From CAYWMD01 sp964458575 (GTDB lineage: Bacteria > Verrucomicrobiota > Verrucomicrobiia > Limisphaerales > JADLHS01), in assembly GCA_964458575.1 (NCBI GenBank), contig CAYWMD010000008.1, forward strand, positions 62,001-126,000: 64,000 nt of DNA. Direction: 5' to 3'. Below the pieces are notes generated by a model. That model did no database searches. It saw only the letters and a program-made list of their open reading frames with translations, and was not told where the DNA came from. Numbering within the stretch: the first letter of the stretch is position 1; every line of letters starts with the position of its first letter. This document shows, one piece after another, positions 47,196 to 56,146 of the stretch. The position numbers and the translations under genes were made by a program.

Positions 47196-47432
47196 ATGCC
47201 GATTTACGAGTTTCATTGTGAGAAGTGCGAGGCTGACAGCGAAATCCTGGTGCGCTCCAGCGATTGGAAGGTTGCGAAATGCCCGCAATGTGGTTCAACC
47301 AAGCTGACCAAGAAATTTTCCGTTTTCGCATCGGCTACGGCCGGAGCTAGCACCGCCAGCGCGGCGCCGGCCTGTACGAGCAACCCGCGTTCTTGTTGCG
47401 CCTGCGGCACCGGCCGCCCCCATCGGCACTGA
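47196..47432 (+). CDS. FmdB-type zinc-ribbon protein
   Basis: 78 residues from the ATG at 47196; a longer in-frame region upstream lacks family features. The start MPIYEFHCEKC and the pairs C8/C11 and C29/C32 (CPQCGS) define the FmdB/CxxC_CxxC_SSSS zinc ribbon. The tail is Ala/Ser-rich with more cysteines. The function of such small regulators is poorly known. It follows the esterase gene by about 78 nt. Confidence 0.85.
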   Translation: MPIYEFHCEKCEADSEILVRSSDWKVAKCPQCGSTKLTKKFSVFASATAGASTASAAPACTSNPRSCCACGTGRPHRH

Positions 47433-47490
47433 ACCATCATCCGGCAGCAAAAGGCGAAGCGTCACTGGGCGGCGGAGCGTTGCTTCCCGT

Positions 47491-48189
47491 TTAACGCTTT
47501 GACGTTTCGACCCTCCCGCACACTTCCGCTGCGGAGATTTCTCGTAAGTCCTTCACCACCCAATCCGGTGCGTGCTGCTTCAACTCTTCCAGCGTGTGAC
47601 CGCCGGTGGCGACCGCGAGCACCTTCGCTCCGATGGCCCGCCCGCACCGGATGTCATGCGCCGTGTCGCCCACAACTACGATTTGATCCCCGGGCAAAGG
47701 CGCGTTTAGGACGCGGCTGCCGCGTTCGCGGGCCACGACGGCAATCTGATTGCGATCCTCGTGATCGTCCGCAAAGGCGCCGGTTCGGAAAATGTCCCAC
47801 AACTTGAAATGGCGCAGCTTGATTTCCGCTCCGAGCCGGATGTTGCCGGTGAGCAGGCCGATGAGCGGCGGGTGAGGGAGCTGTTCCAGGTCGCGGATGA
47901 AATCGGTTACCCCCGGGCAAATCTCGCCCTGGCACCCGCGCATCAGGTCGTCGAGGCAATGCGCGTAGCTCGCAAAGAACCGCCGAAAGTTTTCCTCACT
48001 CGGAGGAATGTTGCTCAAGGTAAACATTTCGCGCACCAGCGAAATGTCCGTGCGCCCGGCAAAACGCATGCGTTCCGTGCCGCCATCAATGCCGAAAACC
48101 GAGGCGAACGTGCGGGCAAACGCCTCCACCCCCGTGCCCCCGGTGCGGATCAACGTCCCGTCAATATCGAATAGAACCAGCCGGATCAT
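47491..48189 (-). CDS. HAD-family phosphatase (phosphoglycolate phosphatase-like)
   Basis: 232 residues. Motif I DIDGTL contains the nucleophilic Asp, motif II is LLTGN, and motif IV is VVGDTAHDIRCGRAIG. A helical cap follows motif I, as in Gph/beta-PGM-type enzymes. It dephosphorylates small metabolites; the exact substrate is not readable. It is a single gene between plus-strand neighbours. Confidence 0.85.
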   Translation of the reverse strand: MIRLVLFDIDGTLIRTGGTGVEAFARTFASVFGIDGGTERMRFAGRTDISLVREMFTLSNIPPSEENFRRFFASYAHCLDDLMRGCQGEICPGVTDFIRDLEQLPHPPLIGLLTGNIRLGAEIKLRHFKLWDIFRTGAFADDHEDRNQIAVVARERGSRVLNAPLPGDQIVVVGDTAHDIRCGRAIGAKVLAVATGGHTLEELKQHAPDWVVKDLREISAAEVCGRVETSKR

Positions 48190-48430
48190 CGCGCTGGAAA
48201 ATAGTCGCGGTGTGGTCCGCGTGCAACGACAACCAGAGCCACGACCACCGGTGCCATGAGTGATCTCCGCACGAAGCGCGTCGGTCTGGCTGGGTTGGAA
48301 AGTGGGATGTGTCCGCTCAAGCTCTCGAAGAATAGTTTTGACAGACCGCCTGACTCAATCATAGTGCCTTCATCGTCTCCTAAACAATAATTCGCCATCA
48401 GGGCGCAAAAACCAAAACCCAAGCAACACT

Positions 48431-49078
48431 ATGAGAGCACACATCAAACGTTTAACCATAACCTGCATGGCCGCCTTGCTGGGCTGTATTATTGGCCTGC
48501 AATCCGGCTCGGCCAATGAGGTGGTCACGTCCGTCTTTGCGTCATACTACCCCGGCATGACCAACGAGACGTATGGCTACGAATTCACGGTCGGTAGCCA
48601 GGACATCAGCGTAAACGCTTTGGGCGTTTGGGACCCAAGCTTGGGCGTCGGTTTGATTGACAGCCACGACGTGGGTCTTTGGGATGAGTTAGGAAACCTG
48701 CTGACCAGCGTCACCATACCGAGTGGCAACTTGTCCACGCTGTCCGCCAGTGGATTCTGGTATGAACCCATCTCAGGTTCACTCACACTTTCCGCCAATG
48801 CCACCTATGTTTTGGGCGCAAAATATCCCCTCTGGGCACCGAGCATGGACACCGGAGTCATCTTTGCAACCACCACGAGCGATCCTGAGATTACCCTCGG
48901 TGACGCCCGACGTACCTCTACCATGACTTTTGCATTCCCGGACATAATCTTGGGAAGTCTGAATGACGGCTACTTTGGCCCCAATCTGGATTACACCGTG
49001 GTGCCGGAGCCGAATACCATCGCCATACTGGGTCTGGGGCTGCTGGCCGGTGCACGGCTGCGAGGAAGTCGCCGGTAA
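48431..49078 (+). CDS. PEP-CTERM secreted protein
   Basis: 215 residues. A signal peptide is followed by a beta-rich domain (YGYEFTVGSQDISVNALGVWD, like DUF4082) and the C-terminal sorting signal VPEPNTIAILGLGLLAGA plus ARLRGSRR: PEP motif, hydrophobic helix and basic tail. Such proteins are processed by exosortase and exported. Its presence supports a Verrucomicrobiota-type host. Confidence 0.85.
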   Translation: MRAHIKRLTITCMAALLGCIIGLQSGSANEVVTSVFASYYPGMTNETYGYEFTVGSQDISVNALGVWDPSLGVGLIDSHDVGLWDELGNLLTSVTIPSGNLSTLSASGFWYEPISGSLTLSANATYVLGAKYPLWAPSMDTGVIFATTTSDPEITLGDARRTSTMTFAFPDIILGSLNDGYFGPNLDYTVVPEPNTIAILGLGLLAGARLRGSRR

Positions 49079-49197
49079 GCGCAAACATCTCGCTCATCAA
49101 CGATCTCCCTGTGCGCCCGGGACTGCGCTGCTTGAAGTTCCGCCCCAGCGCACAGCGCCGACGGAACCCAAAGCGGTGTAACCGCGGGATTCCGAAC

Positions 49198-49977
49198 TCA
49201 GCGTTTGCGGGTGTAATTGGCCTGCGCGTATTTTTTGGCGGCCAATTCACCCGCGCGCGTTTGCAAAGTGGCGGCGAAGTCGAACTCGACCCACGCGACG
49301 CCGGCCGCATCACACATCCCCTGTTGCCAGGCCGGGCGCGCCAACGACAGTGGCGGGGGTTGGACCGAGCCTTGAATCAAAAGCCCCGCGCGCGTCCGGC
49401 GCTGCGCCGCGCCCGCGATCTTTTTTCCCTGCCACAGCAAATCATGTTTCTCGTGACCAACAAAGCACTGGCCCGGGCCAGCCTTGCGGGCCGATTCGGC
49501 CAGCTCGGTGGGCACGTTTAGTTTGTTGAACGCAGCACGAATCCATTCGTGAACGTGCCGGTAACTTTCCTCGGCGCGAAGCGCATACCACCCGTGGCCC
49601 GGCGGAAACGCGAGGCTGTAAGTCCAGTCCGCATCATGCGGAACAATGCCGCCGCCAGTCGGACGGCGCACCAGCGGACGCAGCTGCGTGGCGCGCTCCA
49701 CTTCGGCGTATTTTTGAAAGTAGCCAAAAGACGCTGCCGGCTCGGTCCATCCGTAAAACCGCAACACCGGCTTACCGATCCGCGGCATGGCTTCCAGTAA
49801 CGCCTCATCCATCGCCATGTTGAAGGCTGGTGGACAAGGGCCGGAATTGAGCAAGAGACCATGGGAACATTCAACATTCAACGTCGAACCCCCAACATTC
49901 AATTGCTTCGCGCGCCCGCAGGCTGGTTCCGCAGTTGGGCGTTGAACGTTGAATGTTGAATGTTGAATGTTCTCCAT
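49198..49977 (-). CDS. Lipoate-protein ligase A-family protein with repeat-derived N-terminus
   Basis: The catalytic domain is clear: NMAMDEALLE, LRFYGWTEPAASFGY, RRPTGGGIVPHD and the lysine-bearing GKKIAGAAQRRTR match biotin/lipoate ligase (LplA/LipB-like) proteins. The ATG at 49977 lies 2 nt after the nth stop, but the first 30-40 residues are encoded by an inverted repeat (49865-49972), so the true start may be a TTG near 49865. The final length would then be about 225. It likely attaches lipoate or a related cofactor. Confidence 0.75.
   Translation of the reverse strand: MENIQHSTFNVQRPTAEPACGRAKQLNVGGSTLNVECSHGLLLNSGPCPPAFNMAMDEALLEAMPRIGKPVLRFYGWTEPAASFGYFQKYAEVERATQLRPLVRRPTGGGIVPHDADWTYSLAFPPGHGWYALRAEESYRHVHEWIRAAFNKLNVPTELAESARKAGPGQCFVGHEKHDLLWQGKKIAGAAQRRTRAGLLIQGSVQPPPLSLARPAWQQGMCDAAGVAWVEFDFAATLQTRAGELAAKKYAQANYTRKR
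49865..49972. repeat. Long inverted repeat at nth-lplA junction
   Basis: Bases 49865-49889 (gaacattcaacattcaacgt...) match the reverse complement of 49941-49972, built from the word attcaac. The element can form a strong hairpin between the two minus-strand genes and encodes the odd N-terminus HSTFNVQRP of the ligase. It belongs to the word-type repeats common in this genome. Confidence 0.75.
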
Positions 49978-49978
49978 T

Positions 49979-50632
49979 TCAGAGTTTCCCTGCCGACGGA
50001 CAGAGCGCGGCGATTTCGCAGGCGGCGCACTCCGGTTTGCGCGCGGAGCATCGCCGCCGCCCGTGCCAGATGAGCCAGTGACTGAACAACGTCCATTGTT
50101 CGCGCGGCACGAGCGGCATCAAATCCTGCTCGATGTTTTCGGGGTCGGTTTCTTTCGTTAATCCGAGCCGTTGCGACAGGCGCGCAATGTGCGTGTCCAC
50201 GACGACCCCTACGTTGATCCCGAAGGCATTTCCGAGGACGACATTGGCCGTCTTGCGTCCGACCCCGCCCAGTTGCGTGAGTTCTGCCATGGTTCGCGGC
50301 ACTTCGCCCTGGTGCTGCGCAACAATCGCGGCGCAACAAGCCTTGATGTTCTTCGCCTTGTTCCGGAAAAAGCCGGTGCTCTTGATGGCGGTCTCCAGAT
50401 CGGCGAGGTCAGCATGCGCATACTCGGCCGCGGTCCGGTATTTCTGGAACAACTCCGCCGTGACCAGGTTCACACGCTTGTCCGTGCATTGCGCCGACAG
50501 AATGGTGGCGATGAGCAGTTCGAGCGGGCTGGAATAATTCAGTTCGCAATGGGCGTCGGGATACGTCTGTTGCAGCGCAGCGATGATCTGCTTCGTGCGA
50601 GCGGCTTTGGCTTCGACGGTTTCGCGCGACAT
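49979..50632 (-). CDS. nth: Endonuclease III
   Basis: 217 residues. The helix-hairpin-helix GVGRKTANVVLGNAF holds the catalytic lysine, VDTHIARLSQRLGL holds the catalytic aspartate, and the C-terminal C-x6-C-x2-C-x5-C iron-sulphur cluster is intact. It excises oxidised pyrimidines in base excision repair. The start is the ATG at 50632. Confidence 0.95.
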   Translation of the reverse strand: MSRETVEAKAARTKQIIAALQQTYPDAHCELNYSSPLELLIATILSAQCTDKRVNLVTAELFQKYRTAAEYAHADLADLETAIKSTGFFRNKAKNIKACCAAIVAQHQGEVPRTMAELTQLGGVGRKTANVVLGNAFGINVGVVVDTHIARLSQRLGLTKETDPENIEQDLMPLVPREQWTLFSHWLIWHGRRRCSARKPECAACEIAALCPSAGKL

Positions 50633-50747
50633 GGCGGGACAAGCTTAACGGCGTGAAGACTCGCGGCAAGTCTGTGTCTGGGCTGAAAGAAGGCCATCAG
50701 GCAGTTTTCATTTTCTGACCTCAATTTTCCTGCCCCAAGTTTTTTCC

Positions 50748-50777
50748 CATTTTCCTGTCATCCATTTTCCTGTCATC
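50748..50777. repeat. Perfect tandem 15-nt repeat
   Basis: Two identical copies of cattttcctgtcatc lie at 50748-50762 and 50763-50777, with a degenerate copy upstream near 50708-50732. They end 9 nt before the TTG start of the epimerase gene, in the nth-epimerase divergent region. Confidence 0.7.
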
Positions 50778-50786
50778 CTTTGGACC

Positions 50787-51947
50787 TTGAACAAACGCAA
50801 ACTACTGCGGCTCTGCCAGGAATTGCTGCTCGACGGCATCGTACCGTTTTGGGCGCGGCACGGGGTTGACGCCGAGTTCGGCGGCGTGCTCTCGTGCATG
50901 GAGGAAGACGGCAAACGCATCAGCACCGACAAATACATCTGGTCGCAGGCGCGCTGGGTGTGGGTCTGCTCGGCGCTTTACAACCGCATCGAGCAACGGC
51001 CGGAATTTCTGACCTGGGCGCGGGCGACGATTGATTTTCTGCTGCGGCAGGGACGCGACGATCAAGGTCGCTGGGTTTTCTCGACCACACGTGACGGCAA
51101 GATCATCGAAGGCGCGACCAGCATTTACTCGGATTGCTTCGTCATTTACGGCCTGAGCGAATACTGCCGCGCAACCAAGGATGCCGCGTTGCTGGCGCTG
51201 GCGCGGAAGATGTTTGCAGGCGTTCGCGAACGAATCGAAGCCCTGGACTTTGCTGAGACCGCGCCCTACAAACTCCCGCCTAACCGCCGCAACCACGGCG
51301 TGCCGATGATTCTAACCGAAGTTGCGTCCGAACTCGCCAAGACCTGCAACGATACGGGAATCGCTGCCGCCGCCGATGATTATTCCAGCCGCGTGATGCA
51401 GCACTTTGTCCGGCCAGAACGGAAGTGTTTGCTGGAATTTCTTGACCGCAACTACCGCGAAGTGCCGCCGCCGGAAGGGACTTTCGTGATGCCGGGCCAC
51501 GCGATTGAGTCCATGTGGTTTGTGATGCATCACGCGTTGACGCGGAACGATCGCAAGACTATCCGCGACGCGGCCGAGGTGATCCGTTGGCATTTGGAAA
51601 AAGGTTGGGACCAGGAATACGGCGGCATTTTTCTGGGCATTGACGCCGAGGGTCATTCCCCGTTCATGCCGAATTCGGATCGGAAGCTCTGGTGGCCGCA
51701 TACCGAAGCGCTTTACGCCTTGCTGCTCGCCCGCACACTCACCGGCGAATGCTGGTGCGCGGAATGGTATGAGCGCGTTCATGAATGGTCCTTCCACCAT
51801 TTCGCCATGCCTGCCGTCGGCGAATGGCGGCAGCGGCTCGACCGCAAGGGCAATCCCATCACCGACGTGGTGGCCTTACCGGTGAAAGACCCGTTCCACT
51901 TGCCGCGCGCCGTGATTCTTGCAATTCAACTGCTCCGAAAAAGTTGA
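50787..51947 (+). CDS. AGE-family epimerase/isomerase (N-acylglucosamine 2-epimerase-like)
   Basis: 386 residues from a TTG at 50787; no upstream ATG fits. The (alpha/alpha)6-barrel signature is seen in VPFWARHGVDAEFGG, RWVFSTTRDGK, FVMPGHAIESMWF and RKLWWPHTEALYALL, which carry the conserved His/Arg residues of the AGE family. It would interconvert N-acyl sugars or isomerise related sugars. The missing Shine-Dalgarno and the adjacent tandem repeats make the start uncertain. Confidence 0.82.
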   Translation: MNKRKLLRLCQELLLDGIVPFWARHGVDAEFGGVLSCMEEDGKRISTDKYIWSQARWVWVCSALYNRIEQRPEFLTWARATIDFLLRQGRDDQGRWVFSTTRDGKIIEGATSIYSDCFVIYGLSEYCRATKDAALLALARKMFAGVRERIEALDFAETAPYKLPPNRRNHGVPMILTEVASELAKTCNDTGIAAAADDYSSRVMQHFVRPERKCLLEFLDRNYREVPPPEGTFVMPGHAIESMWFVMHHALTRNDRKTIRDAAEVIRWHLEKGWDQEYGGIFLGIDAEGHSPFMPNSDRKLWWPHTEALYALLLARTLTGECWCAEWYERVHEWSFHHFAMPAVGEWRQRLDRKGNPITDVVALPVKDPFHLPRAVILAIQLLRKS

Positions 51948-52005
51948 ACTTTAGGAAATCAATCCTTCACCGGTGGTGAACTGTTGAAGCAACCCCCTTA
52001 CGATT

Positions 52006-53517
52006 TCAAGGACATTCATGCCCGGTGATGTTGCATTTTGGTTTCTCGCCGACTGTCCCGATGATGTAAGCACCGCCGGACGGGCATTTCGGGAGGACTT
52101 TATTTGGGCCCCGGCCAATATATTCCTGGAGATCTAACATGGAAGGAGTGTCTGTGGCTCGCTTCCCCATTTCGAGAGCCCATTGCTGTTTGGCTCCATC
52201 AATCTGGCGCAGGTTGTTGATGCATTCGTTTTTGGCAGCGGTTACCGGGTTCGGCACTGGTGATCCCGCCTGCCTTGAGGCCCCTATGGCAGCTTGGTGC
52301 AATTCGTTCATCGCTCGCATGGCGTCTTCATTTGCCAGTGCTGCCTTGAAGAGGTTGGACTTTCGGTCAATCAGTGCTTCCACGTATGTGCCGGACGCCG
52401 CCCACGGGAAAGGAGTATTCGTACGCGGTGGCAGATGGCCGCAAAAGTAGGCGCCGATGATTTCATCCTGGTCCGGCAACGCTGCATCAATCAGCGCTTG
52501 CGAAGCTTTGACCCAAATCCGATAAGTTTCGTCGAATGCAGGGTCAACGTCTGGCGATTTGGCTTTCATTTCGATCAAATGGTCATTGGCAAGTTTCGGA
52601 TTTCTGACTGCAAATGCGCGCCAAATTCGGCCTGGGACAAACTGCGCTATCGCCCGGGGATTTTTCGACAGAGGCCACTGGGTCGTCGTGCTCACCAGTG
52701 CTTGAAGGGCAGCAGCGTAGCCACTCATTGCTGGCGACTTCTCCGATGCGGCAATATCCGCCTTCAAACGGAAAGCCGTTAACAAGACGCGCTCTCCAAA
52801 AACCCGGCACTGAAAATCGGTGCCAATCAAGTGCCCGGCCGCCGCCAGCATAAGGTCCGAGATTTCCCTTCGGGTTCCGAGGTCGGCGTCCTTGGCCAAG
52901 CGCTGCAACACATTGCCCTGCGATTGCAAATTAATAATTTCGAAGTTGTTCCACCGACTTGCCATCCAACTCGACGCACACAGCCGGTCTTGTCCCTTCA
53001 GATTCAACGCGCTCAGGGCCTTGAAAAGCACGTTGGATACTGCTCCACCATAGAGACGCAACTCAGGGCAAGCTGCTCCTTTTCGAAAAGCCTCCAGAGT
53101 TTCCATCTCCTGGCCTGGTTTGAACAACTCGGTCGCCCGTAAATAGTATCCGAGCGCGTTATCAGGATCACGCCGGATTAGCTCCGCGACCGATTGCTCG
53201 TCCACGCCGTCCATCGCGCTGGCCATAACAATGGCCAGTGGACCACATTCGGGTTTGGCCTTGACTGCCATATCCAAGAGTTCGGACCGCACCGGGTCTC
53301 CCGGTTGAGGTAGAAATGAAAGACCCAGCCACACGTCCGGATCGGTGGTCCGAGCCGCAACCGCTCGCAGATTCGATGCGGTCGTGGCCTGATCAACAGT
53401 TTCATTTAACGACGGAAACGGAAACGTATTTCCTTGGCAGCGCGGAACCGACGCCACCAAGTAAGCTGCCACGGCTAACGATGCAAGCATGACTTTTTGT
53501 AGTTGGGATTTTTTCAT
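52006..53517 (-). CDS. Secreted TPR-like protein with pseudopilin-type C-terminal domain
   Basis: 503 residues. The N-terminus MKKSQLQKVMLASLAVAAYL is a signal sequence. A helical TPR-like region follows. The last 75-80 residues (ECINNLRQIDGAKQQWAL...KCPSGGAYIIG) are the hallmark C-terminus of Verrucomicrobiota type II pseudopilin-like proteins, normally preceded by a prepilin peptide, which is missing here. It lies 11 nt behind an anti-sigma gene, so it is probably part of the same regulated operon. The fusion is unusual. Confidence 0.75.
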   Translation of the reverse strand: MKKSQLQKVMLASLAVAAYLVASVPRCQGNTFPFPSLNETVDQATTASNLRAVAARTTDPDVWLGLSFLPQPGDPVRSELLDMAVKAKPECGPLAIVMASAMDGVDEQSVAELIRRDPDNALGYYLRATELFKPGQEMETLEAFRKGAACPELRLYGGAVSNVLFKALSALNLKGQDRLCASSWMASRWNNFEIINLQSQGNVLQRLAKDADLGTRREISDLMLAAAGHLIGTDFQCRVFGERVLLTAFRLKADIAASEKSPAMSGYAAALQALVSTTTQWPLSKNPRAIAQFVPGRIWRAFAVRNPKLANDHLIEMKAKSPDVDPAFDETYRIWVKASQALIDAALPDQDEIIGAYFCGHLPPRTNTPFPWAASGTYVEALIDRKSNLFKAALANEDAMRAMNELHQAAIGASRQAGSPVPNPVTAAKNECINNLRQIDGAKQQWALEMGKRATDTPSMLDLQEYIGRGPNKVLPKCPSGGAYIIGTVGEKPKCNITGHECP

Positions 53518-53528
53518 AAATGATTCCC

Positions 53529-54050
53529 TCAGTTGTTATCGGGTAGAATTGGAAGTATCGGGGCGGGATTGTAATTTACCGCCACCTCCATCGGGACCAG
53601 GGGGATTTGCAATTTTCGGTAAGGCGCTGCCCATTGTGCGAACGCGGCGTCTTTCGATTCCTCGGAATGGCCGGCTGCGTCAGGTATCGTCGCCCTGACA
53701 CTCGCAATTTGATGCGGCGCAGCCGGCGTTTGGTCGCGGCTGGAATGACTTAAGGCAAACCACGTCCAGATTGACAAGATAAGAACCACCGCTGCCGCAG
53801 CTGCCAATGACATTGGACGTGCCCACTTGAGCCATAGCGGTCTCGACCAAACGATGTTCGAGGTGCTCGCATCCCCGACGTGAATGGCGCGCAGCGCAGC
53901 CCGTCCGCAATCGTTAAGCCATTGCATTTCCTGGACGAATTGCCGGCAACTTGCGCAGGCGGCAACATGCCGCTCTACTTCGAGGGCTTGGGCCGCCTCA
54001 AGTTCGCCGTCAACGAAAGCCGAAAGGTTTTGGGGATCAGGACAAGACAT
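53529..54050 (-). CDS. Anti-sigma factor with putative zinc finger
   Basis: 173 residues from the ATG at 54050, which overlaps the sigma gene by 14 nt. The H28-x3-C32-x2-C35 (HVAACASC) motif is the zinc-binding anti-sigma domain. A transmembrane helix lies near residues 82-104 (LAAAAAVVLILSIWTWFAL). The periplasmic C-terminus would sense a signal and release the sigma factor. Confidence 0.85.
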   Translation of the reverse strand: MSCPDPQNLSAFVDGELEAAQALEVERHVAACASCRQFVQEMQWLNDCGRAALRAIHVGDASTSNIVWSRPLWLKWARPMSLAAAAAVVLILSIWTWFALSHSSRDQTPAAPHQIASVRATIPDAAGHSEESKDAAFAQWAAPYRKLQIPLVPMEVAVNYNPAPILPILPDNN

Positions 54051-54585
54051 GGATGGACCTTCTGACGATTCCCTTCCTGGCCAGCGCCGCGCGAAGGGAT
54101 GTTTTTGCCTCAAAGATGGTCGCTTTGACGGTGCCGAGCGAAACCTCCATCGCCGAGCCAATCTCGGCATAAGACAACTCTTCCAGGAGGTGCAGCGTGA
54201 TCATTTCCCTCTGCCGCTCCGGCAACTCCCGAATCGCATCAATCACTTCGCGGGCATCCTCATTCAGCACCACGGCGCGATCCGCGGGCGGAAGGTGCTG
54301 CGGCTGGCTCAAGCCGTATTCGGCAGGGAGAACCTTGGCCCGCTTGTGGTTTGCCGCATGGGCGGTTCGCACAAGGATTCTGTAAGCCCACGTCAAGAAC
54401 GACGAGTCCCCCCGGAACGAACCATAAGATTTATACGCGCTCAACATACTTTCCTGCACAACATCATCAACGTCGGACCTCGACCAACAAAGGACTGTGG
54501 CCGCTCTCGTGAAGGCGGGATACGCCCGCGCGGCAACAGACTCAAAGTCCTCTCTACGACCGCCAATGTCGGATTCAGGCTGCAA
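54037..54585 (-). CDS. ECF RNA polymerase sigma factor
   Basis: 182 residues. Region 2 is DVDDVVQESMLSAYKSYGSF with WAYRILVR; region 4 is ELPERQREMITLHLLEELSY followed by AEIGSAMEVSLGTVKATIFEAK, a helix-turn-helix. It is cotranscribed with its anti-sigma factor and a secreted TPR protein (three-gene minus-strand operon). The trigger is unknown. Confidence 0.88.
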   Translation of the reverse strand: MQPESDIGGRREDFESVAARAYPAFTRAATVLCWSRSDVDDVVQESMLSAYKSYGSFRGDSSFLTWAYRILVRTAHAANHKRAKVLPAEYGLSQPQHLPPADRAVVLNEDAREVIDAIRELPERQREMITLHLLEELSYAEIGSAMEVSLGTVKATIFEAKTSLRAALARKGIVRRSIHVLS

Positions 54586-55028
54586 TCTTTGGTGGTTAGT
54601 GGAATTTCAACGGCAAAAGGTTTAGTTCAAATTTCACCACGGCTTCTGCTCAAGGCTTTGTAAAACTGTTTGGTCGGCACTCACCCGTTGGGTACATTCA
54701 ACGGTAAGTGTGCCTGACCGGCCAGAACCGACAATTTATTTGCGCGTCAGCATCCGCCGATGCGCTCAAACTAAACCGCTGCCAAGGTGTTTAGCTTGAG
54801 GTGCGCTCTGATTCTTGCCGATTCAACTGTGACCAGCGTTTCATTTGCAAAGTCCGCGATTGTCGCGCCGCGAACCAAGCAGTAGCCTCTTGCGCGTCAG
54901 AAATTGAAGCGGTCCAATACCATGCCGCAGTTGCTTTCAAACTCAGGCAGCCAGAAGCGAGTCACCGTCGTGATTTTCCACTCGCGCGTGGACACTCCGA
55001 AAACTGTTTCTACGGTGTCGCGACAATC
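54586..55028. other. Intergenic region upstream of sigma operon and yhcG-like gene
   Basis: 443 bases contain no supported gene. An in-frame extension of the YhcG-like gene to 54801 exists, but its residues lack family features and it precedes a good ATG, so I regard it as untranslated. Both divergent promoters should lie here; none is clear. Confidence 0.5.
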
Positions 55029-56108
55029 ATGAAAAAAACAAACGGTCTCACCAAAATAAAGCCCGGATCCCCGGCGAAAGGCATGCCCAGAGCACTGTTG
55101 GCCGACGTGCGCGAATTGATTCTGACCGCGCGCTCCCAGACAGCGCAGGCCGTCAATGCGGGTCTGGTCACGCTTTACTGGCACATCGGCCGCCGAATCC
55201 ATCAGGACATTCTCAAGGAAAAACGCGCGGAGTACGGCGGGCAAATTGTGTCCGCACTGAGTTCACAATTGGAAGCGGAGTTCGGACGAGGCTTTGGTGC
55301 GCGCAATCTTTTCCGAATGATCCGTTTTGCCGAAGTCTTTCCCGACCTCAAGATTGTGTCCGCACTGCGGACACAATTGGGCTGGACGCATTTTCGGCAG
55401 ATCATCGCACTGGACGAGGCGCTTAAGCGGGATTTTTACGCGGAGATGTGCCGCATCGAACGCTGGAGCACGCGCACGCTGGAGAGGAAAATCGGCTCAA
55501 TGCTTTTCGAGCGTACCGCGCTCTCAAAGAAGCCGGAGAAACTCATCCGCAAGGACCTCGCCGCGTTGCGTGCGGAGGACAAGCTCACGCCAGACCTTGT
55601 GTTCCGCGATCCTTACATGCTCGATTTCCTGCGGCTGCACGACAGTTACGGTGAGAAGGACATCGAGGCAGCAATCTTGCGCGAGATGGAGAGTTTCATT
55701 CTGGAACTGGGCGTCGGGTTTTGCTTTATGGCACGGCAGAAGCGGATGCAGATTGACGACGAGGATTACTATCTGGACCTGTTGTTTTACCACCGAAAGC
55801 TGCGGCGGTTGGTGGCGATTGACCTGAAGCTGCGGAATTTCGAGGCGGGCGACAAAGGCCAGATGGAGTTGTATTTGAACTGGCTGAAGCGCCACGAATG
55901 CGAGCCGGACGAGTCCGAGCCGCTGGGTATCATTCTTTGCGCCGGCCAGCGGTCACAGCATGTCGAGCTGTTGGAGCTGGAAAAGAGCGGTATCCACGTC
56001 GCGAGCTACTGGACGAAGGTGCTGCCGAAGAAATTGCTGGAGCGCAAACTGCATGATGCGGTGCGGCTGGCGCGGGCGCAATTGGATGCGCGAGAAATCG
56101 GCATGTAA
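55029..56108 (+). CDS. YhcG-like PD-(D/E)XK nuclease (DUF1016)
   Basis: 359 residues from the ATG at 55029. The N-terminal DUF1016 domain (VTLYWHIGRRIHQDI, FGARNLFRMIRFAEVFPD) is followed by the C-terminal nuclease core with DLLFYHRKLRRLVAIDLK (Asp and D-x-K) and GQMELYLNWLKRHE. These proteins are often carried in mobile or restriction contexts; here it sits alone between a sigma operon and a beta-propeller gene. Role uncertain. Confidence 0.85.
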   Translation: MKKTNGLTKIKPGSPAKGMPRALLADVRELILTARSQTAQAVNAGLVTLYWHIGRRIHQDILKEKRAEYGGQIVSALSSQLEAEFGRGFGARNLFRMIRFAEVFPDLKIVSALRTQLGWTHFRQIIALDEALKRDFYAEMCRIERWSTRTLERKIGSMLFERTALSKKPEKLIRKDLAALRAEDKLTPDLVFRDPYMLDFLRLHDSYGEKDIEAAILREMESFILELGVGFCFMARQKRMQIDDEDYYLDLLFYHRKLRRLVAIDLKLRNFEAGDKGQMELYLNWLKRHECEPDESEPLGIILCAGQRSQHVELLELEKSGIHVASYWTKVLPKKLLERKLHDAVRLARAQLDAREIGM

Positions 56109-56146
56109 GAAAACTCCGTGTGCACCTGAAAAGGAGTGTCTTCCCG

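Noticed and set aside
54801..55028. N-terminal extension of the YhcG-like protein
   Set aside because: The extra residues lack family similarity and a good ATG lies at 55029.
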